DNA from: Nitrosomonadaceae bacterium
GTDB taxonomy: Bacteria; Pseudomonadota; Gammaproteobacteria; Burkholderiales; Nitrosomonadaceae
NCBI GenBank assembly: GCA_919902625.1
Contig: CAKKRO010000121.1
Coordinates: 1 to 31,400, forward strand
Length of the DNA: 31,400 nucleotides
Direction of reading: 5' to 3'
In this document: positions 25,489 to 31,400 of the stretch, piece after piece
Position numbering within the stretch: position 1 is the stretch's first letter
How the letters are laid out: each line of letters opens with the position of its first letter
Made by a program: the position numbers and the translations under genes
The notes under the pieces: model-generated
Seen by the model: only the letters and a program-made list of their open reading frames with translations
Database searches by the model: none
What the model was told of the DNA's origin: nothing

Positions 25489-25857
25489 CTACAAAACTTC
25501 TGGAGCTAATGATACGATTTTCATAAAACGAGCATTTCGTAATTCTCTGGTTACAGGACCAAAGATACGCGTTCCTATTGGCTCAAGTTTATTGTTTAAT
25601 AATACGGCTGCATTTTCATCAAATTTCAATAAAGATCCATCAACTCTCCGAACACCTTTTGCTGTACGGACAACGACCGCGTTGTAAACTTCACCTTTTT
25701 TAACTCGACCCCTTGGCGCCGCATCCTTAATACTCACTTTGATTATATCCCCAATGCCAGCATATTGTCTTTTTGACCCGCCAAGAACCTTGATACACAT
25801 AATTGATCGAGCACCTGTATTATCCGCCACTCGTAGTATTGATTGCATTTGAATCAT
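25489..25857 (-). CDS. rplN: 50S ribosomal protein L14
   Basis: Large-subunit interface protein. The 122 residues start MIQMQSILRVADNTGARSIM and contain KKGEVYNAVVVRTAKGVRR, both diagnostic. The Shine-Dalgarno sequence is weak. It is preceded by the only long gap (180 bp) inside the ribosomal cluster, which holds a candidate promoter, so it probably heads its own transcript as well as being read through from rpsQ. Confidence 0.97.
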   Translation of the reverse strand: MIQMQSILRVADNTGARSIMCIKVLGGSKRQYAGIGDIIKVSIKDAAPRGRVKKGEVYNAVVVRTAKGVRRVDGSLLKFDENAAVLLNNKLEPIGTRIFGPVTRELRNARFMKIVSLAPEVL

Positions 25858-25969
25858 TTCTTTTTTCGCTTTTTCTAATTTTTATTCACAGAGACCAGAA
25901 AGTGTAAAATCTGTCCAATTCAGCCCATATACAAATTTTATCTATATTTGAAGACAATCAAAACCTTTA

Positions 25970-25998
25970 ATTATACATGCCAATAAGCTAATAAACAA
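25970..25998 (-). promoter_or_regulatory. Candidate internal promoter upstream of rplN
   Basis: On the minus strand TTGTTT (25998-25993) and a perfect TATAAT (25975-25970) are separated by 17 bp, in the 180-bp rpsQ-rplN gap. Transcription would begin about 105 bp before the rplN ATG and feed the spc-type genes. The perfect -10 and ideal spacing make it a good candidate, though the -35 is weak. Confidence 0.55.
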
Positions 25999-26012
25999 CC
26001 GCCACGCTTATT
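25982..26012. repeat. 7-bp inverted repeat in the rpsQ-rplN gap
   Basis: AATAAGC (25982-25988) and GCTTATT (26006-26012) are perfect complements around a 17-bp loop that contains the -35 element of the candidate promoter. It could be an operator, or a hairpin in read-through mRNA from rpsQ. No U tract follows, so a terminator is unlikely. Confidence 0.4.
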
Positions 26013-26037
26013 TATTTCTACTGGCTACAGGTTAGAT

Positions 26038-26301
26038 TTATTTGTTCAATTCATTTGATAATAATTTTATTGCCTTCCAGCTTTTTGTTTTAGATAAAGG
26101 CCTACATTCTTCGATCAATACCATGTCGCCCATTGAAAATTGATTGTTATCATCATGTGCATGATATTTTTTAGAACGTGTAATAAATTTTCCATATAGA
26201 GGATGCTTTATTCTACGTTCCACTAACACTGTTACAGTCTTATCCATCTTATCACTCGTAACTCTTCCGCTTAGAGTACGGTTTACTTTTTCACTAATCA
26301 T
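26038..26301 (-). CDS. rpsQ: 30S ribosomal protein S17
   Basis: OB-fold primary binder of 16S rRNA in the small-subunit body. The 87 residues contain GRVTSDKMDKTVTVLVERR and the family signature MGDMVLIEECRPLSKTKSW. Its start overlaps the rpmC stop by 8 bp. A 180-bp gap follows before rplN. Confidence 0.96.
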   Translation of the reverse strand: MISEKVNRTLSGRVTSDKMDKTVTVLVERRIKHPLYGKFITRSKKYHAHDDNNQFSMGDMVLIEECRPLSKTKSWKAIKLLSNELNK

Positions 26302-26491
26302 GATTGTTTGATTTCTGAGTTATAACGGTTTTTACTCTTGCAATATCTCTTTGAATTATTTTTAGTTGCTTTGTATTGGACAGTTGTTGTGTGGCTAATT
26401 GCATTCGCAATCCAAAATGAGCCTTTAATAAAGAAATAAGTTCTTTATTTAATTCAGGTAAATTCTTCTCTCTCAATTCACTTGCTTTCAT
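26294..26491 (-). CDS. rpmC: 50S ribosomal protein L29
   Basis: Small two-helix protein near the exit tunnel that helps form the docking site for SRP and trigger factor. The 65 residues start MKASELREKNLPELNKEL and include FGLRMQLATQQL and IARVKTVI. It begins 2 bp after rplP and overlaps rpsQ by 8 bp. Confidence 0.96.
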   Translation of the reverse strand: MKASELREKNLPELNKELISLLKAHFGLRMQLATQQLSNTKQLKIIQRDIARVKTVITQKSNNHD

Positions 26492-26493
26492 TA

Positions 26494-26910
26494 CTATCCA
26501 CCAATTTGCCTTATTGTAAACGTTGTCCTGATAGGTAACTTAGCAGCAGCTAACCGGAATGCCTCTCTTGCCAGTTCTTCATTAACCCCGTCCATCTCAT
26601 ACAGCATTTTACCAGGCTGTATTTCCGCTACAAAATATTCAGGACTGCCCTTACCTTTACCCATTCTAACTTCAGCTGGCTTATGCGATATTGGTTTATC
26701 AGGAAAAATTCTGATCCAAATACGTCCACCCCTTTTTATATGCCTTGTCATAGCACGACGCGCCGCTTCTATTTGACGCGCGGTCAAACGCCCCCTACCT
26801 ATTGCTTTGAGGCCAAATTCTCCAAAGCTTACTTTTGCTCCCCGTGTTGCTACACCGGTATTCCGGCCTTTTTGCTGTTTCCGGAATTTTGTTCTAGCTG
26901 GTTGAAGCAT
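26494..26910 (-). CDS. rplP: 50S ribosomal protein L16
   Basis: Large-subunit protein beside the A site and 5S rRNA. The 138 residues start MLQPARTKFRKQQKGRNTG and contain RRAMTRHIKRGGRIWIRIFP and MGKGKGSPEYFVAEI, invariant in L16. The ATG lies 17 bp inside the end of rpsC, a larger overlap than elsewhere in this cluster, caused by the long S3 tail. Confidence 0.97.
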   Translation of the reverse strand: MLQPARTKFRKQQKGRNTGVATRGAKVSFGEFGLKAIGRGRLTARQIEAARRAMTRHIKRGGRIWIRIFPDKPISHKPAEVRMGKGKGSPEYFVAEIQPGKMLYEMDGVNEELAREAFRLAAAKLPIRTTFTIRQIGG

Positions 26911-27733
26911 TTTTATCTCCAGAATCTACATGTACAACATTATCTGCATTACTTTCGTTCAGGTCTATCGTAGCGGAATCATCAGTAAAATCTTGCCGAC
27001 TCTTTAAATTAGCGGTTTTATTAAAAGAATTGACCGATTTTTTAGCAGGCTTCCTTTTCTCACTATCTAAGAAATTTTGGGTTGAAAGACTGGTTTGGTC
27101 GCCTTTTCCAAGTACTTCGCCTTTAAATATCCATACTTTTATACCAATAATTCCGTAGGTAGTTTTAGCCTCTGATGTCCCATAGTCAAGATCAGCTCTT
27201 AATGTATGGAGGGGCACTCTACCTTCTCGATACCATTCAGTGCGCGCTATTTCAATTCCATTTAATCTACCAGAGCTCATTATTTTAATTCCCTGAGCGC
27301 CAAGCCGCATTGCATTTTGCATAGCGCGCTTCATTGCACGACGAAACATTATTCTTTTTTCTAATTGCTGGGCTATGTTATCAGCTATCAATTGTGCATC
27401 AAGCTCTGGTTTTCGTATTTCTTCAATATTTACATGAACAGGCACCCCCATTCTTTTTTGAAGCTCGGCACGTAATACTTCGATATCTTCGCCCTTTTTC
27501 CCAATAACAACACCGGGGCGTGAGCTAAAAATAGTTATCCTTGCATTCTTAGATGGTCTTTCGATCAAGATCTTTCCTACAGAAGCATTCTTGAGTCTAT
27601 CACTAAGAAATGTCCGGACTTTGATATCTTCGTTCAGCATAGTTGCAAAATTATTACTGTTTGCATACCATTTAGACAACCAGTTTCTCTGAACTGAAAG
27701 GCGAAATCCGGTTGGATGTATTTTTTGACCCAT
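26894..27733 (-). CDS. rpsC: 30S ribosomal protein S3 with long C-terminal tail
   Basis: Small-subunit protein at the mRNA entry channel that helps unwind mRNA. The standard part ends near residue 210: MGQKIHPTGFRLSVQRNW, the KH loop VIGKKGEDI (77-85), and GRLNGIEIARTEWYREGRVP. After that comes a tail of about 69 residues that is basic at first and Ser/Asn/Asp-rich at its end, with no recognisable domain. Total length is 279 against 233 in E. coli. The tail overlaps rplP by 17 bp. Longer S3 tails occur in betaproteobacteria, so it is probably genuine, not a frameshift. Confidence 0.96.
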   Translation of the reverse strand: MGQKIHPTGFRLSVQRNWLSKWYANSNNFATMLNEDIKVRTFLSDRLKNASVGKILIERPSKNARITIFSSRPGVVIGKKGEDIEVLRAELQKRMGVPVHVNIEEIRKPELDAQLIADNIAQQLEKRIMFRRAMKRAMQNAMRLGAQGIKIMSSGRLNGIEIARTEWYREGRVPLHTLRADLDYGTSEAKTTYGIIGIKVWIFKGEVLGKGDQTSLSTQNFLDSEKRKPAKKSVNSFNKTANLKSRQDFTDDSATIDLNESNADNVVHVDSGDKNASTS

Positions 27734-27747
27734 ATTAATCAGTGCCT

Positions 27748-28098
27748 TTATTTAGTATGACCAACGTTATCGCCAACTGTAAGCAATATGTGACAGGTAG
27801 GCTTTACAATTCTATTACCACGTCCCTTTGCGCGAGCACTCGTTCGTTTCATTGATGTTCCCCGGTCAACAAAAATTGTTGAAACTTTAAGCTCATCAAT
27901 ATCAGCACCATCATTGTGTTCAGCATTAGCAATAGCAGATTCTAAAAGCTTACGTATTATTCCTGCGCCTTTCTTGGGGCTAAATGCCAAAAGGTTCAAT
28001 GCCTTATCTACAGATAGTCCCCTGATCTGATCAGCAACCAAGCGTCCTTTCTGAGCCGATAATCGAACGCCGCGTAATATAGCAGTTGTTTCCATCAT
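27748..28098 (-). CDS. rplV: 50S ribosomal protein L22
   Basis: Protein with a long hairpin lining the exit tunnel, where macrolide resistance changes occur. The 116 residues include ETTAILRGVRLSAQKGRLVA and the hairpin region KRTSARAKGRGNRIVKPTCH. Two ATG codons are in tandem (28098 and 28095); AGGA is 7 nt from the second, which is the likelier start. It follows rpsS by 6 bp. Confidence 0.96.
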   Translation of the reverse strand: MMETTAILRGVRLSAQKGRLVADQIRGLSVDKALNLLAFSPKKGAGIIRKLLESAIANAEHNDGADIDELKVSTIFVDRGTSMKRTSARAKGRGNRIVKPTCHILLTVGDNVGHTK

Positions 28099-28104
28099 TA
28101 TTTC

Positions 28105-28386
28105 CTATCGCTTCGTAACGGCTTTTTTATCGCCCGCATGGCCTTTAAAAGTACGTGTCAGTGAAAATTCACCAAACTTATGTCCCACCATGTTTTCAGT
28201 CACGAAAATTGGTATATGCTGTTTCCCATTATGAACAGCCACAGTTAGTCCAATAAAATCAGGTAGTATCGTCGATCTCCTCGACCATGTTTTAATGGGT
28301 CTTTTATCATTAGTGTCACGTGCCTTTTCAATTTTTGCCATTAAATGCGCATCAACAAAAGGTCCTTTTTTTACTGAACGTGCCAT
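28105..28386 (-). CDS. rpsS: 30S ribosomal protein S19
   Basis: Head protein of the small subunit that forms a complex with S13. The 93 residues start MARSVKKGPFVDAHLMAKIE and contain the signature VHNGKQHIPIFVTENMVGHK. It follows rplB by 7 bp. Confidence 0.97.
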   Translation of the reverse strand: MARSVKKGPFVDAHLMAKIEKARDTNDKRPIKTWSRRSTILPDFIGLTVAVHNGKQHIPIFVTENMVGHKFGEFSLTRTFKGHAGDKKAVTKR

Positions 28387-28393
28387 TTAATTA

Positions 28394-29230
28394 TTATCCT
28401 TTCCTTGAGTATCGATGACGTACTATCATTACTTCCGTTCTTTTATTGTTTCTGGTTCTGTATCCCTTCGCTGGAGTTCCCCATGGACTTACAGGATGCC
28501 GGCCAGCAGACGTTCTACCTTCACCGCCTCCATGTGGATGATCTATTGGATTCATAGCAACACCCCGAACGGTAGGCCTAATTCCACGCCAACGAACGGC
28601 ACCTGCTTTTCCGATAGATCTTAAATTATGTTCTGCATTTCCGACTTCTCCAATTGTTGCACGACAATCGATATGAACTTTGCGAATCTCACCTGAACGA
28701 AGTTTAAGTTGAGCGTAATTTCCATCTCGTGCCTGCAATTGAACAGATGTTCCTGCGGAGCGTGCCAGCTGAGCCCCCTTTCCAGGCAATAATTCGATAC
28801 AGTGAATTACTGTGCCCATGGGAATATTACGAAGCGGTAAGGTATCCCCTGGTTTAATCTGCGCATTCTTCCCGCTACAGATTTGCATTCCTACCGTCAA
28901 CCCTTTGGGTGCAATAATATATCTTCTTTCACCATCTTTATAACAAACCAAAGCAATATTTGCTGTCCTATTAGGATCGTATTCAATGCGTTCAACAGTC
29001 GCCGTGATATCTACTTTGTCACGTTTAAAATCGATCATTCTATAGTGCTGCTTATGTCCACCACCACGATGTCTTGTTGTAATGCGCCCATAATTGTTAC
29101 GACCAGCGGTTTTAGATTGCTTTTCTATTAAATTTTTATGGGGTGCGCCTCTATGTAATTCTTTATTGACAAGCCTAACAACTGATCTGCGCCCCGGCGA
29201 TGTTGGTCTTAATTTTACAAGTGCCATCAT
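28394..29230 (-). CDS. rplB: 50S ribosomal protein L2
   Basis: Core large-subunit protein needed for subunit association and the peptidyl transferase centre. The 278 residues contain RHRGGGHKQHYRMIDFKRDK, the RNA-binding C-terminal block RGVAMNPIDHPHGGGEGRTS with the conserved His, and the basic tail. Tandem ATGs lie at 29230 and 29227; the first overlaps the rplW stop as ATGA. Confidence 0.97.
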   Translation of the reverse strand: MMALVKLRPTSPGRRSVVRLVNKELHRGAPHKNLIEKQSKTAGRNNYGRITTRHRGGGHKQHYRMIDFKRDKVDITATVERIEYDPNRTANIALVCYKDGERRYIIAPKGLTVGMQICSGKNAQIKPGDTLPLRNIPMGTVIHCIELLPGKGAQLARSAGTSVQLQARDGNYAQLKLRSGEIRKVHIDCRATIGEVGNAEHNLRSIGKAGAVRWRGIRPTVRGVAMNPIDHPHGGGEGRTSAGRHPVSPWGTPAKGYRTRNNKRTEVMIVRHRYSRKG

Positions 29231-29562
29231 TTAGCCTCTGCATTTGAGAAATTAGTAAAACTCAATTCTTGTCCATCCTTGACACTCACTATTGCTTTTT
29301 TCCAATTACTTCTGCGACCCACAAAACGCCCAAATCTCTTTTGCTTGCCTTTTACATTGATCGTTCTGACATTCTTTACTTCTATCTTTTGTTCTTTCCA
29401 CAATAACTCAATAGCAGCCTTGATTTCTTTTTTAGTCGCATCCGTCGCTACACGAAAAACAGTTTGATTGTTTTTCTCTCCCAAGAATGTCGCTTTTTCA
29501 GATACATACGGCGCTAATATGATTTTTAACAATCGCTCATGATTGACGTTAATATTTTTCAT
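29227..29562 (-). CDS. rplW: 50S ribosomal protein L23
   Basis: Exit-tunnel protein and main docking site for trigger factor and SRP. The 111 residues contain LLKIILAPYVSEKATFL, DATKKEIKAAIELLW and VKNVRTINVKGKQKRFGRF, the usual L23 blocks. Both ends overlap neighbours by 4 bp (rplD before, rplB after), so the three are coupled. Confidence 0.96.
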   Translation of the reverse strand: MKNINVNHERLLKIILAPYVSEKATFLGEKNNQTVFRVATDATKKEIKAAIELLWKEQKIEVKNVRTINVKGKQKRFGRFVGRRSNWKKAIVSVKDGQELSFTNFSNAEAK

Positions 29563-30179
29563 GAAAGAAGTTCCTCAAATCTCTTCAATCCTTCGGTTGT
29601 AATTAGTATTTTTTCAAATCTCAAAAGACTAACCGGATCAACATTCTTCACTTCAACAACAGCAATACGCGGAATGTTGCGAGAAGATAAATATAAATTC
29701 TCATCCATCTCGTGCGTTACCACCATAACTTCATTTAATCCAAGGTCTTTTAGTTTATCTGATAACGCTTTGGTCTTATGCGTATCGACACTAAACGTAT
29801 CGGTGACCAGTAAGCGATCATCGCGAATAAGCTGTGACAAAATGACGCTAATACCTGCACGATACATTTTCTTATTCAATTTTTTTCTAAAATTTTCATC
29901 AGGACTATTCGGGAAAATTTTCCCACCACCGCGCCAAAGCGGACTAGATGCCATTCCTACACGCGCACGCCCTGTACCTTTTTGTCTCCACGGCTTCCGT
30001 GTCGATTTAGCCACATCTGACCGCCCTTTTTGTGCTCTTGTAGCACCTCGTGCATTAGATAAATATGAAGTTACAACTTGATGAACAAGCGCCTCATTGT
30101 AATCTCTGTTAAAAAGCTCGTCAGAAACAGTAATATTATCTGTTTTCTGATTCTTATTATCGATAAGCTTGAGTTCCAT
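29559..30179 (-). CDS. rplD: 50S ribosomal protein L4
   Basis: Tunnel-lining protein; in E. coli it represses the S10 operon. The 206 residues contain the tunnel loop ARGATRAQKGRSDVAKSTRK and KPWRQKGTGRARVGMASSPLW, and the C-terminal Rossmann-like domain (LVTDTFSVDTHKTK). It is 31 bp after rplC and overlaps rplW by 4 bp. Confidence 0.97.
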   Translation of the reverse strand: MELKLIDNKNQKTDNITVSDELFNRDYNEALVHQVVTSYLSNARGATRAQKGRSDVAKSTRKPWRQKGTGRARVGMASSPLWRGGGKIFPNSPDENFRKKLNKKMYRAGISVILSQLIRDDRLLVTDTFSVDTHKTKALSDKLKDLGLNEVMVVTHEMDENLYLSSRNIPRIAVVEVKNVDPVSLLRFEKILITTEGLKRFEELLS

Positions 30180-30210
30180 TACCTGTTCACCTTATTACTA
30201 TTTTTTCTGC

Positions 30211-30867
30211 TCATTGATTAGCACTAGTTGCTTTTATACTTGGACGCACGATGACGTTTCCGCCTTTAGCACCTGGTATCGCACCTTTAATTAATAGTAA
30301 ATTTCTCTCACCATCAATTTTTATTATTTCAAGGTTCTGTGTCGTCCTTCTAACATTTCCTAAATGCCCCGACATACGTTTGCCTGGAAAGATTCGTCCA
30401 GGGTCTTGCGCCATTCCAATCGATCCAGGTTTATTATGTGCTTTTGAATTACCATGACTGGCTCTATTTGAAGAAAAATGGTGGCGCTTTATAACGCCTG
30501 CGTAACCTTTACCTATTGTCACTCCAGATACATCTACTTTTTGTCCAACTTTAAAAATGTCGACATTTATTACTACACCCGTTTCCAGTTGCTTAAGATC
30601 GTCATCTTCATTGACTCTAAATTCTCTTAAGATGCTTCCCGCTTCTACACCTGCTTTAGAACAATGACCGGCAGTGGGTTTATTTACCCGACTTGCTCTT
30701 TTTTTACCAAAAGATAACTGAGCTGCGGAATAACCATCTGTTTCAGTTTTTTTAATCTGTGTCACACGATTATTTGATACATCAATAACCGTAACTGGCA
30801 GACTTTCGCCATTTTCTGTAAAAATACGCGTCATACCGATCTTACGACCGATTAGTCCTAAACTCAT
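30211..30867 (-). CDS. rplC: 50S ribosomal protein L3
   Basis: Early assembly protein of the large subunit with a loop near the peptidyl transferase centre. From ATG 30867 it has 218 residues beginning MSLGLIGRKIGMTRIFTENG and containing SNRASHGNSKAHNKPGSIGM and FPGKRMSGHLG. An ATG two codons upstream directly abuts AAGGA, so the second ATG, 6 nt from AAGGA, is chosen. That Shine-Dalgarno sequence lies in a small palindrome and a larger hairpin lies upstream. Confidence 0.96.
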   Translation of the reverse strand: MSLGLIGRKIGMTRIFTENGESLPVTVIDVSNNRVTQIKKTETDGYSAAQLSFGKKRASRVNKPTAGHCSKAGVEAGSILREFRVNEDDDLKQLETGVVINVDIFKVGQKVDVSGVTIGKGYAGVIKRHHFSSNRASHGNSKAHNKPGSIGMAQDPGRIFPGKRMSGHLGNVRRTTQNLEIIKIDGERNLLLIKGAIPGAKGGNVIVRPSIKATSANQ

Positions 30868-30873
30868 TTTCAT

Positions 30874-30887
30874 TCCTTTTTAAAGGA
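30874..30887 (-). promoter_or_regulatory. Small palindrome covering the rplC Shine-Dalgarno sequence
   Basis: On the mRNA strand TCCTTT-AA-AAAGGA is self-complementary, and a five-pair stem with a four-base loop can form that hides the AAGGA used by rplC. It could lower initiation unless ribosomes or a protein open it. The effect is inferred from sequence only. Confidence 0.4.
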
Positions 30888-30918
30888 GTTTATTTAATTA
30901 TTTTATATTTCTCAATAT

Positions 30919-30945
30919 GAAAGCTATTTATTCCACTTAGCTTTC
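30919..30945. repeat. 8-bp hairpin in the rpsJ-rplC gap
   Basis: GAAAGCTA (30919-30926) and TAGCTTTC (30938-30945) are perfect complements with an 11-nt loop, inside the 93-bp gap between rpsJ and rplC. No U tract follows in the direction of transcription, so termination is unlikely. It may be an mRNA processing or regulator-binding hairpin; L4 control of this operon type is known in E. coli, but the structure here is not the same. Confidence 0.5.
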
Positions 30946-30966
30946 TTGTCATGAAACAGGATAATT

Positions 30967-31275
30967 TTATAATTTAATTTCAACATCCACGCCAGCTGGC
31001 AAATCCAGCTTCATTAGCGCATCCACTGTTTTATCTGTTGGATCAATGATATCCATCAAACGTAAATGTGTTCTAATTTCAAATTGATCACGCGATGTTT
31101 TATTCACATGAGGTGAACGTAACACATCAAATCGTTCAATTCGTGTTGGTAATGGCACAGGCCCTTTAACAACGGCCCCCGTTCTTTTTGCAGTTTCAAC
31201 AATTTCGAGTGCCGATTTATCTATCAATCGATAATCGAAGGCTTTAAGACGAATTCTAATTTTCTGGTTTTGCAT
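30967..31275 (-). CDS. rpsJ: 30S ribosomal protein S10 (NusE)
   Basis: Small-subunit head protein, also the NusE antitermination factor that binds NusB and NusG. The 102 residues include KIRIRLKAFDYRLIDKSALE, the conserved GPVPLPTRIERFDVLRSPHV block and MDIIDPTDKTVDALMKLDLP. GAGG lies 8 nt before the ATG. It follows tuf by 74 bp, the arrangement in which the str and S10 operons are joined. Confidence 0.97.
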   Translation of the reverse strand: MQNQKIRIRLKAFDYRLIDKSALEIVETAKRTGAVVKGPVPLPTRIERFDVLRSPHVNKTSRDQFEIRTHLRLMDIIDPTDKTVDALMKLDLPAGVDVEIKL

Positions 31276-31297
31276 ATACTCAACCTCGAGTTTATAA

Positions 31298-31323
31298 ATT
31301 CAACAATTTTTAGTTTATTGAAT
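31298..31323 (-). repeat. AT-rich hairpin between tuf and rpsJ
   Basis: In the minus-strand transcript ATTCAATAA and TTGTTGAAT (arms 31315-31323 and 31298-31306) form a nine-pair stem with one G-U pair and an 8-nt loop. It lies between the tuf stop and the rpsJ ribosome-binding site. It is too AT-rich and lacks a U tract, so it is not a strong terminator. Confidence 0.35.
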
Positions 31324-31349
31324 CTTTACTCTTTAATAACCTTCTAAAA

Positions 31350-31400
31350 TCACTCAATAATCTTTGCAACAACGCCAGCGCCCACAGTTCTTCCGCCCTC
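31350..31400 (-). CDS. tuf: Elongation factor Tu, C-terminal end only
   Basis: EF-Tu carries aminoacyl-tRNA to the ribosome. Only the last 16 codons and the TGA stop are in the window: the minus strand reads EGGRTVGAGVVAKIIE, the standard C-terminus of domain 3 in betaproteobacterial EF-Tu. The rest lies beyond the right edge. Position immediately before rpsJ agrees. Confidence 0.93.
   Translation of the reverse strand, partial: EGGRTVGAGVVAKIIE

Noticed and set aside
29539..30081. 180-codon plus-strand open frame opposite rplD
   Set aside because: It is the complement of the conserved L4 gene, has no ribosome-binding site and its Ser/Phe-rich product is typical of antisense translation.
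1..31400. A novel defence, mobile or secondary-metabolite system
   Set aside because: Every substantial reading frame matches a known housekeeping family, and there are no integrases, transposases, repeats of CRISPR type or unknown gene clusters.

Overview
The window looks like chromosomal DNA of a betaproteobacterium, most likely a Nitrosomonas-like member of the Nitrosomonadales. This rests on gene order (tuf-rpsJ-rplC at the head of the ribosomal cluster; infA between secY and rpmJ; pilM-N-O-P-Q divergent from the class A PBP gene) and on the look of the proteins. No database search was possible, so genus is a guess and class is fairly safe. Nearly all of the sequence is coding, with no gene-free stretch above 300 bp. 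I see no rRNA, tRNA, CRISPR array, insertion sequence or prophage gene.

Layout, left to right. (1) 1-4485, minus strand: a compact biotin operon bioB-bioF-bioH-bioC-bioD, with bioD cut by the left edge. BioC and BioH cap and uncap malonyl-ACP for pimeloyl synthesis, then BioF, BioD and BioB finish biotin (bioA is not in view). (2) 4567-5825, plus strand: comF, whose start region is odd, then trmL. (3) 5835-10783, minus strand: the type IV pilus assembly operon pilM-N-O-P-Q. (4) 11008-13326, plus strand: the bifunctional penicillin-binding protein gene mrcA, divergent from pilM. (5) 13341-14348, minus strand: hemB. (6) 14349-14571: a gap holding three tandem hairpins and a strong plus-strand terminator between two minus-strand genes, which is a candidate small RNA. 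(7) 14572-16937, minus strand: engB, coaX and birA. BirA has an N-terminal helix-turn-helix, so it could regulate the bio operon of region 1. (8) 17045-31400, minus strand: the long ribosomal protein supercluster, transcribed from tuf (only its last 16 codons are inside) through rpsJ, rplC, D, W, B, rpsS, rplV, rpsC, rplP, rpmC, rpsQ, rplN, X, E, rpsN, rpsH, rplF, R, rpsE, rpmD, rplO, secY, infA, rpmJ, rpsM, K, D, rpoA and rplQ.

The gene content is ordinary housekeeping and I did not find a convincing new multi-gene system. The points worth a second look are non-coding or concern gene edges: the candidate small RNA upstream of hemB, an 11-bp inverted repeat at the birA start, a weak BirA-like operator over the bioB promoter, a comF reading frame with a stop codon just after its best start, a long low-complexity tail on ribosomal protein S3 that overlaps rplP, and several hairpins inside the ribosomal cluster. 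Several start codons were moved from the longest reading frame to the one with a Shine-Dalgarno sequence (pilQ, rpoA, rpsD, rpsE, rplF, rpsH, rpsN, rplC). Two of the chosen starts, in rpsD and secY, are TTG.
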